Notes: generated from the letters alone by a model not told the origin. A stretch of DNA of 64,000 nt from Symbiodinium natans (GCA_905221605.1 CAJNDS010000587.1:1-64000); one strand, 5' to 3'; counted from the stretch's first letter, positions 1 to 12,033 are shown. Made by a program: numbers and translations.

Positions 1-780
1 TGGGGTAAGAGTGGGAGCTGCTTGGAAGACGCTGCTGGCTCTGTGGCCGCCTGCAGTTGCACTACGCTCAAAGACTCGCGTACTCCGGCTCCTTTTTTGT
101 TGAGACTGTAACATTGCCCTGAATCCCGTGCACGCGCATGTCCAAGGCTTGAGTCTTCGCCCGCCGCGACTCCACGGTCACCAGGTCGGGGCGAGAGGGT
201 GAATGGGATTTTCAAGTTCGGCTTGTTCCTGTGTTCTGCTGAATTTGGGTTAGAGAAGACTCCAAGCTGTATCTTTGTCAGGAACGATGTGGAACACGAT
301 GGCTTGCTCGAAGCATGGCACCGCCGTGCGCATTCGAGGGCGAAAATGCTGCTTCCAAGATGCTAAGATGGACACATGGCAAGCTGGCTGACCTCCGCGG
401 CCCGACCACCGGCTAAGGGGTCGAATGATTACGAATAGTATTCCCTTACAGTTCCTTCTATATATCTATGCTAGATTACCCCCGAAAACCCTATTCTAAT
501 TATTCAGGCCCCTAATATTACCGTCTGCACCGGCTCAAGAGGAAAGCGTAGCGCTGCCCAATGAGCCATCAAGAATTCAGAATCTAGCCGAGGTAGCCGA
601 CTGCACCTTCGCTCGAGGACTTGATTCTAGCCGGGGCGTCTAAACCCCAAATCCTAGAAGTCATGAAGCTCCCTCCTGCAGACCTCGACGCTCGCGCGTC
701 GAGCCCCTGACCTACTCAGTTACCACCCCACGAAGCAAAACTCAGAACTGAGAGTTGGACAGAATACTAGGGGCCCTGAA
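1..780. other. Left edge: weak exon-like frame and a dispersed repeat
   Basis: Bases 17 to about 117 on the plus strand are open and GC-rich (reading LLGRRCWLCGRL and onward) and could be an exon entering from the left, but no splice partner is visible. A second open stretch near 290-410 is equally unassigned. Bases 424-525 are a copy of a dispersed repeat also found at 41208-41305. The remainder shows no domain, RNA gene or regulatory site that I can support. Confidence 0.3.
424..525 (+). repeat. Dispersed short element H5, copy 1
   Basis: This segment matches 41208-41305 over about 95 bp. Shared blocks include AATAGTATTCCCTT near the left end and ATTCAGGCCCCTA near the right end. Two separate copies with the same boundaries suggest a short non-autonomous mobile element. 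No coding capacity is visible. Confidence 0.55.
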
Positions 781-2448
781 CCCCCAAAATGGGCACCAAT
801 CCCCTCCGCAAACCCTAGACCCCAAGCCCTATAAACCCTAAACCCTACAGACTCCCCGCCCGCCTCTCCGACTTGGCGCCGGGCGTCATGCGATCATGGC
901 TTACCCAGGAGGCGGACGGCTCTTGACTGCGGGGCTTCGGTTTTTGCTCTTAGCAGTTTAAGGGTGTAAGGTTGAGGGTTGATACAGGTGTTAGGGATTT
1001 TGGTTATAGGTGGCCAAAGAGGTGTATTTCTTTGTTGAGTCTTCCGCAGTGCGAAGCACTGTGTGGACAGTCCTGCCCTGAAGGTGACAACGTCGATGAC
1101 AGCGTGGTCTTCCTCTGCCTGGAGGCTCACCAGCATTCCTTTAAACCCGAAACCCGAAACCCTAAACCCCAAACCCCAAACCTTCAACCCTAAACGTTAA
1201 AGCCTACCTTAAACCTTAAACCCTAACCCTAAACCCAATGCCATGAAAAGCCCCATACCCCCCCATACCAGGCCAGCGATGTTTTGCTGGAGCCGATGCC
1301 CGGACCCCAGCTGCTGGGCCATACGTGAAGTGCAGCTCAAGCATGTTTAGGCTGACAGAAGGTGTTCAGAGTTTAAATGATAGTTTGGATCGTGTGGGTT
1401 GACCCGTCTTCGGTCTTGGGTCAAGGCGCTCTTTGGGCTCAGGCTTATAGGGCCTTAAAACCTTTATTCCCTCCATCAGGTCGCCTCGGAACCTGGAGTG
1501 ATTCCCATTCTCGGTCTCGCGGCACTCTGGACTCGGTAGACTTTAACATCACCTGGCCCTGGTAGGTGCAGCACGTGGGAGCTGCAACAGGCCAGCTTGC
1601 GCACAGGTTTTTCGGGCATCTGTTCATGGGGTTCTCGGTTGCTTGGGGTTTCAGGGGATTGGGTGGCTATAGCTTTTTTTGGGCGTTTCTTGCAGTTTCT
1701 TGAGCACCTGGATGGACGAAGGCGATATATCTATCTAACCCAGTGGCTTGAAAGATAGAAGCCGGGGCTATAAGGAAGGGATCTTCCGAGAGTGCACGCG
1801 AGAGAGAGAAGGGCAGGGAACAAGAGAGAGCGTGGGGGACCTTTATCGGGCGGCTAGAAGGACGCTCTGCACAAATGCCTGTAACGAAGACCTGAGCCTC
1901 TAGCCCGCAGAGCCACGACCCCCAAAGCCATAAAGCTCTAGAGCCCTAAGTCCTTGGGACCCTTGTCCCTGAGAGCCCAAACATTAAAAGGCCGGACACC
2001 CTGAACACTACCATCTCCCTAGACCGTGAATCGGTGAAAGTTAGGCCCTAAATCCCTAAACCCTTACACCCCACAAACTCCACTCCCCTATCGCCAAGCC
2101 AGGAGCTTGTTCCCTATGTTCTCTCGCACTCGCTGCAGTCTCGCCGTCTGGTATTCTAGGATTCCGAAGGGATGAGTTTAGGGTTTAAGGTTTAGGGTTT
2201 AGGGTTGGGTTCTGCCCAACCTCCTTATTAGCAGGCCTTAGCAGCTAGTTGTTAGGACAATTGCTTTGACCATTGTTGAGGGTTCAGGGTTCAGGTTTTC
2301 CGTTGTAGTTCGGGTTCAGGGCTTCGGCGTTTTCTTGTTTAGGTTTCAGAGCTTCGGGGTTCTTAAGCACACCCATGGCACCTTAGCCCTAAACCCCGCA
2401 CCCGCAGGCTTTGTGTTTGGCAAAGCCCCGGTGCCCACGCCAGGATCA

Positions 2449-2610
2449 TGGGTTCCCCAACTCCCCCCAACCCCCCCTTCCTCCCCCCCCAGGTTCCCCC
2501 CAATAGTTACGGCTATTTAGGGATAGTTGAGAATTAAGCCAAATTAAGGTCCTGTAAGGGGGGAACCTAGGAGGGGGCGGAGTACTTAGAGGGGGGGTAG
2601 TAGGGAAACC
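2449..2610. repeat. Dispersed GGTTCCCC...GGGGGAACC element, copy 1
   Basis: The segment starts near CATGGGTTCCCC and carries the inverted end GGGGGGAACCTAGG. Related copies lie at 43333-43452 and inside the propeller-gene intron at 35415-35793, where GGCTATTTAGGGATA is also shared. It overlaps the end of an open island (AGFVFGKAPVPTPG, near 2400-2450), as an insertion next to an exon would. Confidence 0.45.
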
Positions 2611-3217
2611 CTAAACCCTAAACCCTAAACCCTATACCCTATACCCTCTAAACCCTAAACCCTATAAACCCTAAACCCTAGAAACCCTATAAACCCTAGA
2701 AACCCTAAACCCTATAAACCCTAAACCCTAAACCCTAAACCTTGGATGACAGGAATGACCTTTTCCTGAAGCTGCCGAAGGCCGAGCGCCAGGCGGGCTG
2801 GCGGGGAAGATGGGCGGGGGGAGGAGGAGGTGTTCCACATCAGGGTCCCTTCCCTGTCTTTGGGTCCAACGTATCAGGGAAATCAGGGAAATTAGGGTTT
2901 AGTGTATTCGTGTTAAGGGTAGTAGGGTTGAGGGTCTTCATTATTCAGGGTAGAGAGGGTGTTTGGGGAGTTCAGGATGTGCGCTTTGGGGTTTTTGAGG
3001 GGCTTGTTTGAATCCGGCCCCTTGCAACTCTGATTCAAAGACTCGTGGTAAGCTACAGAGAGGTTCTAACTACCTTAAACAGGGTAATAACATAGGCTCT
3101 CTTACCTGTGCGATCTGTACCTGCATCTATATCTGCCCATGGACCTTCAAGTAGCTTTAAACCCTAAACCCTAATTAAACCCTAAACCCTATAGACCCTA
3201 AATCCTAAACCCTAACC

Positions 3218-3322
3218 AATGCTGTCCACCTCTGACAGAGGCCCAGGTGAAGATCCTGACGCAGCGGATCCTCAGCGGCGAGACAGGGCAACCAAATGGT
3301 CCTGAGCTCAGCATAGCACTCC
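3218..3322 (+). CDS. Candidate exon (unknown protein)
   Basis: After a possible acceptor in CTGACAG, the frame reads TEAQVKILTQRILSGETG, a plausible helical segment. It ends where a dispersed element starts (3328). A heptamer array lies upstream. I see no family signature and no confident splice partner. It may belong to a multi-exon plus-strand gene with neighbouring islands. Confidence 0.3.
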
Positions 3323-3327
3323 AAAAA

Positions 3328-3405
3328 GTTGGAACATCCTTCTCCCCATGCCCCAAAAGGTATACTAAAGGGAATCCCAGCTCTAATCATCCTACTTTCC
3401 GGAGT
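3328..3405 (+). repeat. Dispersed element H7, copy 1
   Basis: This matches 12034-12128: both carry CCAAAAAGTTGGAACATC followed by CCCCAT, AAGGTA and GGGAATCCCAGCTCTAATCA. The copies differ by small indels. It is short, non-coding and likely non-autonomous. Confidence 0.6.
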
Positions 3406-4873
3406 TCGAAAGAAAATTTGCGATCCCTAGTCCCCCGAACAGAAGGATCCCATTTTTCGCAGGACCCCCAAAAGGTACCCCTAAGTTCGGAAACCTGCAA
3501 ATAAAGGACATTCACGGACCGTAGGAATCTTACGTATCTCAGAACCTTAATCCTAGTGACCGGGAGGATGTTAATGTGGGGACTAATGGGTGTTTTGGGG
3601 CACTTGAGGATGAGTTGTTGATTTTAATTGTTGACGTTTGCACGGCTGAAGCCCTGAACCCGAAAATGTCAAGCTAGATTTCTAGGCTGCTCCAAGACAA
3701 ATGCAAACCCTCAACCCCGAACTCGAAAAACCAAGCAGGCCTTCATGGGGCCTAGGGGGTTTAGGGTTTAGGGTTTAGGGTTGTATGCTCCCTGAACCCT
3801 AAACCGCAGCACCCCTGGGGCACGACCAGGGGAGTCCTCCGCTGACGATGAGGGCGCCTCACCCTCTACACCCAGGCTGGGCGCGGGTTTGGGATTTAGG
3901 GAGGTTCAGGGTTTAGGGTTGAGGGTTTAGGGTTCAGGGTTTAGGGTTTAGGGTTTGGGGTTAGGGTTTGGGGTTTAGGGTTCAGGGTTTAGGGTTGGTG
4001 TCTTGGTGGGTCGGTTTTCTCATGGGAGACTACCTTGGACCCCTAAGGTTGTACCCTTGGGTTTGGGGACCCTTTTTCAAGATCCTGTAAGGGAATATAA
4101 AGGGGTGCATCGTTAGGAGTATATATTGAGGGAAGCCTCAAGCCCTTGATTTTCAGTTTTGGGATGTAGAGTTGGCGTTTGGGTCTGAGAGTCTGAACCT
4201 CTCGAATCTTATTCTTAAGGGATCGCCCTTTCTCATTCTTCTACAGCTTGGGCCCTTTTGGATTGCACCACAAATATTGAGCTCTGTATTACAAGAGACA
4301 CCCCATGAGGGAGGCTAGTTTCAAGAGCCCGCCAAATCTTGTCACAGTAGGAACCTGCTGCTTTGGTGTTTGGCTCACCGCGGCTGTTGGTTGTGTAGAT
4401 CGTTTTCCGAGTAGAGGGAGTGGGTTGCCGCTGTTCGCCCACATAGTTCTGGGTTTAGGGCCCAAGCCCTATTCCCCCAACCTTTCATGCCTACCTCGAG
4501 AAGGGTCCGCGATGCTTCCTATAGCTCGTTCTTGGAGATTGGAGCTAGGGAACCCTAAACCCTAAACCTTAGTCAAGGGTTCGAGTCCGAAATCAATATG
4601 CGTTGATCTCCTGGATCGGAGTGCCCCTTTGAAGCGTACCGACTGTGCTTGCGTTGGCCTTCCCTGCCTTTGGCTAGGGATCCGATGGCCGACGCCCTTA
4701 GCCCCGCGTGCCTGGCTCAGATGTATGTGCATGCGCACCCTGGAAGCCTTGCAGAGTCCCAAAAACCCTCAAGCTGAAGCTTAGCCCAAAACCGCTACAC
4801 GCCCTACACCCTACAACCCCCCACACCATAAACCATAAAACCCTCTTTCCCTGCCCCCCCCATCCCAACCCAG

Positions 4874-4960
4874 CCTGAGGCGCTTCTGGGCGCACTTGCG
4901 AAACAAGTGGGCAGCTAAGGGGGCTTCGGCAGGAAGACGCAAGGCGTGGTTTTGGAATGT
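4874..4960 (+). CDS. Candidate exon (basic, Trp-rich)
   Basis: Following a possible acceptor (CCCAG at 4869-4873) the frame reads LRRFWAHLRNKWAAKG and continues basic. GC content is higher than in the flanking arrays. No family was recognised and the splice donor is not defined. Confidence 0.28.
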
Positions 4961-5573
4961 TTTGTGTGAATACTTACAATGTTGTTGTCTAATCCCTGTC
5001 TAGAAGAAGAGGCAAGCATTCTGGAGCCTAGAGAAAAACTTTTACAGCACAACCTAAAAGAAGCACATGAACGCTTCCCCTAAACCCCAAACCCTAAACC
5101 CTGAACAGAAACCTAAACCTTAAACCCTCAACCCTAAACCCCAAACCCTAAACCCTAAACAGAAACCTAAACCTTAAACCCTGAACCCTAAAACCCTCGC
5201 CTCTGCTCCAATCATGCTGCCCGGGCCCAAGCCACAGCAACCCATGCGCCGCAAATGCACCGACTCCCCACCTTGGTCAGGATCCCTAAACCCTAAACCC
5301 TAAACCCTAAACCCTAAACCCCAAACCCTAAACCCTAAACCCTACTGAGAAGGTCTTTGAAGTTTAGGGAGTTGCAGGACTTGCAGGGTTTATAGGGTTT
5401 AGGGTTTATGAGGTTTGTGGGGCTTATAGGGTTTTCTCGAGTTTACAGAGTTTATGGTTCAAAGGTTCGAGCTTCTTGAGGTTTACAGGGCTTTGTGGGA
5501 AAAGGGAGGGCTCAAGGTTTAGCGTTCAGGGCTTAGCGCCTTAAGCTCTCAACCTCGTCATCCCCCCCATGGA

Positions 5574-5718
5574 GTGCGAGCTGCCTGCTTACTCCGCGCC
5601 CACCCCCGCGACCTGTCCGCGGACCTCGGCTTTCCCCCGGCCTTCCCTCGCTCAACCTCGCGTCCTGGGCGCGCTCCTCACGCCGCTGCCGCTCTGCGTG
5701 GCCTGGCAGAGGCCACAA
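5574..5718 (+). CDS. Candidate exon (Ala/Pro/Arg-rich)
   Basis: A 145-bp GC-rich island between heptamer arrays is open in two plus-strand frames. One reads LLRAHPRDLSADLGF and later ALRGLAEAT, then runs into GTTTAGGG, which could act as a GT donor. The frame choice is not secure and no domain was recognised. Confidence 0.28.
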
Positions 5719-7468
5719 GGGTTTAGGGTTTAGGGTTTAGGGTTTAAGTTTTAAAAGTTTGGAGTCAGGATTGAGGCACAGTTTGAGGTAGGATCGTTCC
5801 AGGTTTAGGCTTATAGGGTTCGAGGTTCAGGATACAATGTTTGGCTCTGGGGTTGGAGGAGGGTTATCTTTGGTGTCGTGGGGGGCGGCGGGCTTGGAAA
5901 AAAACCCTCAACCCCTCCAAACAACCCTTAACCCTAAAACCCTCTCTGCCAGACTGTGCTTCTCTATTTTGAAGACCTGTCTTGTCCGTTTACAAGCCAC
6001 AGGCAAGGGCACCCTGCTTGAAGCATCCCGAACCTTGCAAGTTTTCATTTACGGGTCTACCTTGACACGTGTACACAATTGATTGGAGCAATGAGTAGTG
6101 CAAAGTTTCACTGACAAGGCTCAGGAAATAGCCCTGCACTGAACATGAACCTCCAAGTCCGAAAAAACTAAGCGGATCCTACTATTTGGGGGTCTCTATT
6201 AGGGGTCCCTTATTGTCGTCTAACCCCACATGGGTCTAGACCCTAAACCCTAAACCCGAAACCCTAAACCCTAAACCCTACACCCTACACCCTACACCCT
6301 ACACCCTAAACCCTAACCCTGAACCCCCCACCCCCACTCCCCAGGTGTAGGGTACGCCAACGAGCTCGGCGGCGGCGCCGAAATCGATTCGTAACTGTCG
6401 TGCAGGTGGCCTTGCGGTGGTTTTCAGAGGTTTAGAGGGCTGAAAGCGAGCCCAACACTCCTAAGTAAGGGAGTTTGCTACTCATTGTTGAAGAACCCCA
6501 AAAATCAAATAGATTCTTCCTTCTAAGGGCAGTCAGGGATTATTTCATTTTGTTGTTTTTTAAAGGGGGTTCTTACGCAAATAGTCGGTTATCTTCATTA
6601 AGAACCTGGGCCCCCCGAAAATCTTCAGGATTTCAGTTTCCTCCTACACCCTACCCCTACACCCTACACCCTAAACTCTCCTTTGCGTATAAATTCCTTC
6701 GGGAAGGAGGCGCCCTCATACTATCACAATCCTTCATCGTGATTCGAATAGGGGGGGGGGGGGGGTACTATAATCCCGATCAAGGATTGTTCGTATAAGG
6801 GGGAACATCCCAAGTTTAGGGTCTATTGTGAAGGCCTTCGAGCCCTGAGCCACGGCAGCCCTGCATCACAGCGAGGAAGAGCCGGAGCCACCCACAGATC
6901 AGGAGGCCGAGGCAGACGAGGCAAGCGTTTAGGGTTTGAGGTTCACCAGGTGTGGGGTTTGTTGGGGTTTAGGGTTTAGGGTTTCGGGTTTAGGGTTTAG
7001 GAGGGTTTGTAAGTTATGTGGGGTTCAGGGCTGTAGGGTTTAAGGTATGTTGGGTTAGGATTGTTGGGCTGTCATAGGGTTTTATGGTTTCAGCGTTATG
7101 GGTCCAGATGCGTTTTTTCTTTTATTGTTGGGGGGGGGGGGGGGGTTGGGTGAAGGTTTAGGGTAAAGGGTTGGTTCAGGGTTTAGGGTTTGTTTAGGGT
7201 TTAGGGTTTAGGGTTTAGGTTTGAGGGTTTGGGGTTCAGGGTTTAGGGTTTAGGGTGTGTAGTTGCAAGTCCAGTCACCAGTAGCCGTTCCCAGCTGACT
7301 GTTTCTTGGCTGCTGCACCGCTTTCAGTTCGTTTTGGGTTTGGGGTTTAGGGTGTAGTGTAGCCTCCGCCCTAAACCCCAAGCCCTAAACCCCAAACCCT
7401 AAACCCTAAACCCCAAACCCTAAACCCTAAGCCCTAAACCCTAAACTCTCTGACTGTGGGTTCGACAG

Positions 7469-10211
7469 GCGCTCCCCGAGCCGATCTTGGTGTTTTGGGA
7501 TTTCGACAACAGGAGACTAAGCTGCCAGGACTTTGTATATGTATAGGGTTCAGGTTTAGGGTTTAGGGTTAAGGGTTAAGGGTTTAGGGTTCAGGGTAGG
7601 ATTTTCAGGGCCTCACCGGGCACTGTAGCTACGTGGCATAGGCCCATTGCCGGATGGACCTGGAGCCTACACTTTTTTCTACCAATTGCTTAAGAGCCCC
7701 CCCCCAAAAAAAAAAAAACATATTCTTCTTTACAAGGGTAATATAGGGGTTCTTGTCTGTTCATTATAACTTGGGGGTTCTTAAGCAGGGAATGAGGGAA
7801 TGAGGTACCCTATATAATCCCTTAAAGGGTATACATAGGGGGATATAGGGTACCTCATTCCCTTATTCCCTACTAAGCAACAGTAAGGAGTAGGCCCTTA
7901 TTCCCCTTTTTGTTTAGGGGTTGTTTTGGTTGAGGGTTGAGGGCTAGGACCCAGAGCAGGCCCTTATTCCCATTTTTTCACTTCCCCAAACCCTGAATTA
8001 CGTAGCCCCAAACCTACATAAACCTCTAAACCCTAAACCTGACCTCCCTAAAATCCCCCCAATCCCCCCTTTAAAAAAATGCATCCCATCTAGGGTTTAG
8101 GGTTTAGGGTTTCGGGTATACGGTTTAGGGTTCGGGTTTAGGGTTTAGGGTTTAGGGTTTAGGGTTTAGGGTTTAGGGTTTAGGGTTCAGGGTTTAGGGT
8201 TTAGGGTTTAGGGTTTAGGGTTTAGGGAAGCCTCTAAAAGGAAGCTTCCGCCGGACGTCAGCCTGGCAGCTTCCGTGGCCATCCTGGCGGAGCGCTTTCT
8301 TCGCGCTCGCCCGCGGTCGGTGCACCTGCCACCTCGGCGCGGTTTAGGGGTAAGTTCCTAAACCCTAAACCCTAAACCCTAAACCCTAAACCCTAAACCC
8401 TAAACCCTAAACCCTAAACCCTAAACCCTAAACCCTAAACCAAACCCTATAGACCCTAAACCGGCTTCTTGTGTATACGGGCTCGGAATTGAGGATGGTT
8501 GCTTGCACTCGGGGTTTAAGAAGGGGCCCTGGTGCGAACAGTTCCTGGAAGGAAACTTGAAAAGCGCGATGATGGGCGTTTGATCTAAAGGTCTCTGGGT
8601 AATTGTCTAGTGTTCCCATAGGGGAAGAATAGGGTAATTTGGGGCACAGGTATGTTGATGAACTCCCATATAAGTTCCCTGGGATCATGGTTCATAAGCC
8701 CTCACGTCTCCGACACCCTTGAATCCCTAAAGTCCCAAGCCCTATTTTAGGTTATAGGGTATAGGGCTGAGGGTTTAGGGTATGGGGTTTCGGGTGCCTA
8801 CGCCCCCGAAAACCTCAGGTACGCGAGCCACAAGACCGTGAAGACTCTGGGGCGGCACGAGTACGACCTCTTGCAGTCGGCCCTGGGCGGGGCCTGGTCG
8901 CGAGACCTTCGTGAATCTCTGGAGAGTCTCCCGGAGACTTGGGCCCCTGACAGGGTATGGGTTTAGGGTTTGGGGTTTTAGGGGCTAGGGCTAATACTTG
9001 AAAGCCCTTGTTGACCTAGTAAGGAGGGTGAATAAAGGGTTCTAGGGGACGTGAAGTGGACTTACCAAGTCAAAAGAGCTTCTGAGTATAGGTTATCTAG
9101 GACCTCATTCCTTTGTTTTCGGATCTTAGGTTCCTATATAAGCCCCTTTACGAACCAAAAAGGGCACCCTTTGCATTCCTAGGCTACTGTTGGGACTTCG
9201 GGCTTTTTTCGTTCTTTAGGTCGCCCTGCGTTGCTTTTCCAGAAGAAGCATGAATTGCCAAAAGGATCTTTCTTGTTTCCTAGAAACCCTCAACCCTCAA
9301 TCCTAAACCCTAAGCCCTAAACCCTATACCCTAAACCCTAAACCCTCAACCCTAAACCCTAAACCCTAAACCCTTCGGCAAGGAGACAGCACCCAATGGG
9401 GTTCGAATCAACTTGGTCCAGGATGGTGCCGAAGCGCAACTGGGTAGAGCTGAACAGTACTTGGAGGTTCATGGTACGTATTAACCAACCACCCCCCCCC
9501 CCCTAAAATAAAAAAAGAAAAACAAAAGTGCCCGACTTATTATGGTCCAAAACCCTAAACCCTAAACCCTAGACCCTAAACCCTAAACCCTAAACTTTAA
9601 ACCCCAAACCCTAAACCCCAAACCCTAAACCCTAAACCCCAAACCCCAAACCCTAAACCCTAAACCCTAAACCCTAGGCCACGGCCCGCTTCCGTGACCA
9701 TCACCCCATCTCAGCCACAAGCCGCGGATTGCCTCCTGGTGCGCGATGTCCTGCAGCTGGTTGCTCCCATATCTGTGGATGCCTCCCAAGGCACAGGGTT
9801 TAGGGTGGATGGGGTTTAGGGTTTAGGGTTTAGGGTTCAGGGTTTAGGGTTTAGGGTTTAGGGTTTAGGGTGGATGCCTCCCAAGGCACTGTGTGCCTCG
9901 TCTCGGACGACTCTGACTTTGCCAAGGTAATCCTTGACATACACCACAGTGGCTGGAAGGTTGCGGTGGTGAGCAGTCCCAACAGCTGGACGCTTCGACG
10001 GCGGAGCGACTATTGGATGGATTGGACTGAGTTCTGTGCCAGCCTGCCCGGCACTGGTACTGCTGCACCAGCCTATTCCTTTCACGGGATGGAAGTCCTC
10101 CGAGACAATGTGGATATCTCTGCACATGCCGTTGCTAACAGCAACAGGCGTGTGTGGAGGGATATGAGGAGCAGAGACCATCGCTTCCGGAAGACGTCTG
10201 ATGACAACTGA
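7469..10211 (+). CDS. NYN/LabA-like (PIN-fold) ribonuclease-type protein, multi-exon, 5' incomplete
   Basis: Six exons join to an open frame of about 282 residues: 7469-7512, 8226-8341, 8779-8954, 9383-9456, 9678-9790 and 9886-10211 (stop TGA). The order of motifs matches the NYN fold: an opening strand with acidic residues (ILVFWDFDN), a helix (SLAASVAILAERFL), a second strand (SVHL, then AYAP), a central helix with Asp (ADCLLVRDVLQLV) and the strand-plus-acid segment VCLVSDDSDFAKVI followed by GWKVAVV. The conserved Asp residues of this family bind metal for RNA cleavage. Phases agree at every junction. Four introns fit GT-AG or GC-AG; the first (7513-8225, GA-AG) is the least certain. Upstream exons, perhaps near 6850 or 7260, are probably missing. 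The short basic C-terminus ends within the last exon. The function is a family inference; the RNA substrate is unknown. Confidence 0.72.
7781..7875. repeat. Hairpin element H2, copy 1 (inside NYN intron 1)
   Basis: Inverted arms GGGAATGAGGTACCC and GGGTACCTCATTCCC enclose a short centre with CCCTTAAAGGG. The same element occurs at 32857-32950 and, diverged, at 60075-60165. Its size and symmetry fit a MITE-like element with no protein. Confidence 0.7.
8091..8227 (+). repeat. TTTAGGG array at the 3' end of a NYN-gene intron
   Basis: About 19 heptamers, mostly perfect, with one CAGGG and one TATACGG variant, run directly into the exon starting near 8226. The last unit offers TTTAG followed by G, which fits the AG|G acceptor rule seen in the other genes here. 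Confidence 0.85.
8342..8778 (+). other. Intron of the NYN gene loaded with heptamers (GT-AG)
   Basis: The donor starts GTTTAGGGGTAAG and the acceptor is GGGTTTAG followed by G. Both splice ends therefore fall inside heptamer-like sequence, and GGTTTAGGG is repeated at the two ends. A CCCTAAA array fills 8357-8441. Phase 1 to phase 1 is maintained into the exon at 8779. Confidence 0.5.
9457..9677 (+). other. NYN intron: half hairpin element plus CCCTAAA array
   Basis: The intron begins GTACTTGGAGGTTCATGG, one arm of hairpin family H3, then continues as poly-C, A-rich sequence and a CCCTAAA array (9550-9676). It ends CCCTAG before G. The flanking exons join in frame (phase 2). This is one of several places where a heptamer array and a hairpin element share an intron. 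Confidence 0.55.
9791..9885 (+). other. 95-bp telomere-repeat intron (GC-AG) bounded by a 20-bp direct repeat
   Basis: The 20-bp sequence GTGGATGCCTCCCAAGGCAC occurs at 9775-9794 and again at 9870-9889. Between the copies lie 75 bp of TTTAGGG-type repeats, including one GTGGATGG interruption. Removing exactly one repeat period as a GC-AG intron rejoins the NYN domain in frame (VDASQG then TVCLVSDD). Without splicing the array introduces a stop. Confidence 0.7.
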
Positions 10212-10993
10212 CCTTACCGCCTGATTTCCCGGGGTGGTGCGCAGTACGGGTCAATCTGGGCACGGCACGGCTTGATGCGGGAGACCCTTCCTTGAAGCCA
10301 CTCCTCCATCCACGCGCGGCTCGCCGCGCAAATGGCATGGCTGCTACCCCAAAGCCAGCACGTAGATTCAGAGGAGGAAGTTGTGACCCTAAACTGCAAG
10401 GCTGCGTCAGCTTCTACAACGTTCTGGGATCAAGCCTGGAATCTCGAGCATTCGTGACCCTAAAGGCGGACTGCCCAGGGCATTTCTGTGAGGTCTTCGG
10501 GTCGAGGACTCATGAGGGGGGGGGCAGAAAACCCGAAGCCCTGAAACCCCGAAACCTAGAATCCTAAGCCCTAACCCCAACCGCGAGGGCCCACCTCTTC
10601 TGCCCTGCAGCCCTAAGCCCCCCAAGCCCAGACACTTCCCAAAGCCCTCAGCCGTATGGAGCCCTCGACCGGCACAACTGTCCAAAAGATGAGCCTCTCA
10701 GAGGGATCTGCGGGGGAGAGCAGGGGTTGTCAGCAGGGGGGGGGGGGGGCTATAAGGCTTGTGAAGTCCTCAGTCTTTGTGCTTTGTGTTGAGATTACGA
10801 AAAACGGGGGTTCCTGAGCAGCCTTTTTACCCTCCCGCAGCTGTTCCTGATCAGCTGTGTCGCATTGAGATCGGTCGCAGAGGGGGTTTGGGGTTTGGGG
10901 TTTAGGGTTTAGGGTTACTTCCCGAAGCCCTAAAACCAACTCTTCCCCCAGAACCCTAAAATCCCAAACCCAGGGTTCTCGTGGTCTGGGGTT

Positions 10994-11072
10994 GGAATGT
11001 TCCCCCTGATGCTAACAGTCCTTGATAGGGATTATAGGGCCCCCTATTGTTAGTATAAGGGGGAACATCCCA
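10994..11072. repeat. Hairpin element H1, copy 2
   Basis: The ends are GGAATGTTCCCCCT and AGGGGGAACATCCCAA, with CTAACAG and TTAGTATAAGG internally. The same family occurs at about 6746-6810, 25020-25128, 32413-32516, 38789-38876, 50302-50365, 51715-51808 and 52499-52776. Confidence 0.7.
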
Positions 11073-12033
11073 AGTCTACGGTTGAGTCTTGAACAAGCCG
11101 CATAGTGGAGTCCAGGGGTACCCTTTGTTGCACTTGTTTTTGTTCAAGGTTTCCCTTAGAATTTATAAAGTAACCAACCTAGAAAGGGTTTAGGGCTTAG
11201 GTTTTAGGTTTTAGGGTTTAGGGTTTAGGGTTTAGGATTTAGGGTTTAGGGTTTAGGGTTTAGGGTTTAGGGTTTAGGGTTTAGGGTTACCATGGTTCCG
11301 GGGCCTCCAAACTTCTTCACTTCTGACCTTTCAGCAATATCATGGAGGGCCGGTTTACGAAATTAGGGGGTACCTTCTTGGGGTCCTTTTCACAAGGGGA
11401 TCCAAACCCTAAACCCTAAACCCTAAACCCCAAACCCTAAACCCTAAACCCTAAACCCTAAGCCTACCAATTCGGGGACTCAATTAGGGGTCCCTAATTT
11501 TCTCAAAACCCCATGTGGGTCCGAGGTACGGCACCCGCATGGGCTCCGTCTTGCAGCTGTTGGGGCCCCAACTGACGGTCTTCAGGGTTTAGCGTTTATA
11601 GGGTTTAGGGTTTAGGGTTTAGGGTTTAGGGTTTAGGGTTTAGGGTTTAGGGTTTAGGGTTTGCTTTGTTCAGACTGTCACATCAACCATGTCGTTCTCA
11701 AAATGTTGAAAAGTATGAACCGGTCGGGGTCGTGGAGTCAACATTGAGGGTGTTTTCGACCTTGGCATGGCTTTTGGCGTCTGTGGTCTAAGGACCCTAC
11801 ACCCAAAGCCTTATAATCCCTAAACCTGACAATCCCTAAACCCTAAACCTTTTAATCCCTGAACCTGATAATCCCTAAGCCCTACAACTTACAAGCCCTA
11901 AGCCCTACTTGGAGGTTCATCAACCAATTGTAACTGTACTTTTAACCCACGTATGAGCCCGTTATCTGTCCTAACATGGTTATAAGTACCCGAAACCCTC
12001 AACCCTAAACTCCAAACCCCTACAGTAAACCCC

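Larger units (their letters stand above)
781..7468. repeat. Patchwork of TTTAGGG/CCCTAAA arrays, hairpin elements and short islands
   Basis: Heptamer arrays in both orientations alternate with GC-rich islands of 60-190 bp. Islands that read as open, exon-like frames on the plus strand are about 850-930, 1030-1140, 2396-2450, 2748-2850, 3218-3322, 3800-3885, 4874-4955, 5200-5280, 5574-5718 and 6848-6931. None has a recognisable domain, so they are candidate exons only. Larger arrays lie at about 2606-2742, 3760-3990, 5285-5343, 6240-6310, 6960-7000 and 7150-7257. Dispersed elements lie at about 2449-2610, 3328-3405, 3428-3502 and 6746-6810. Confidence 0.6.
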
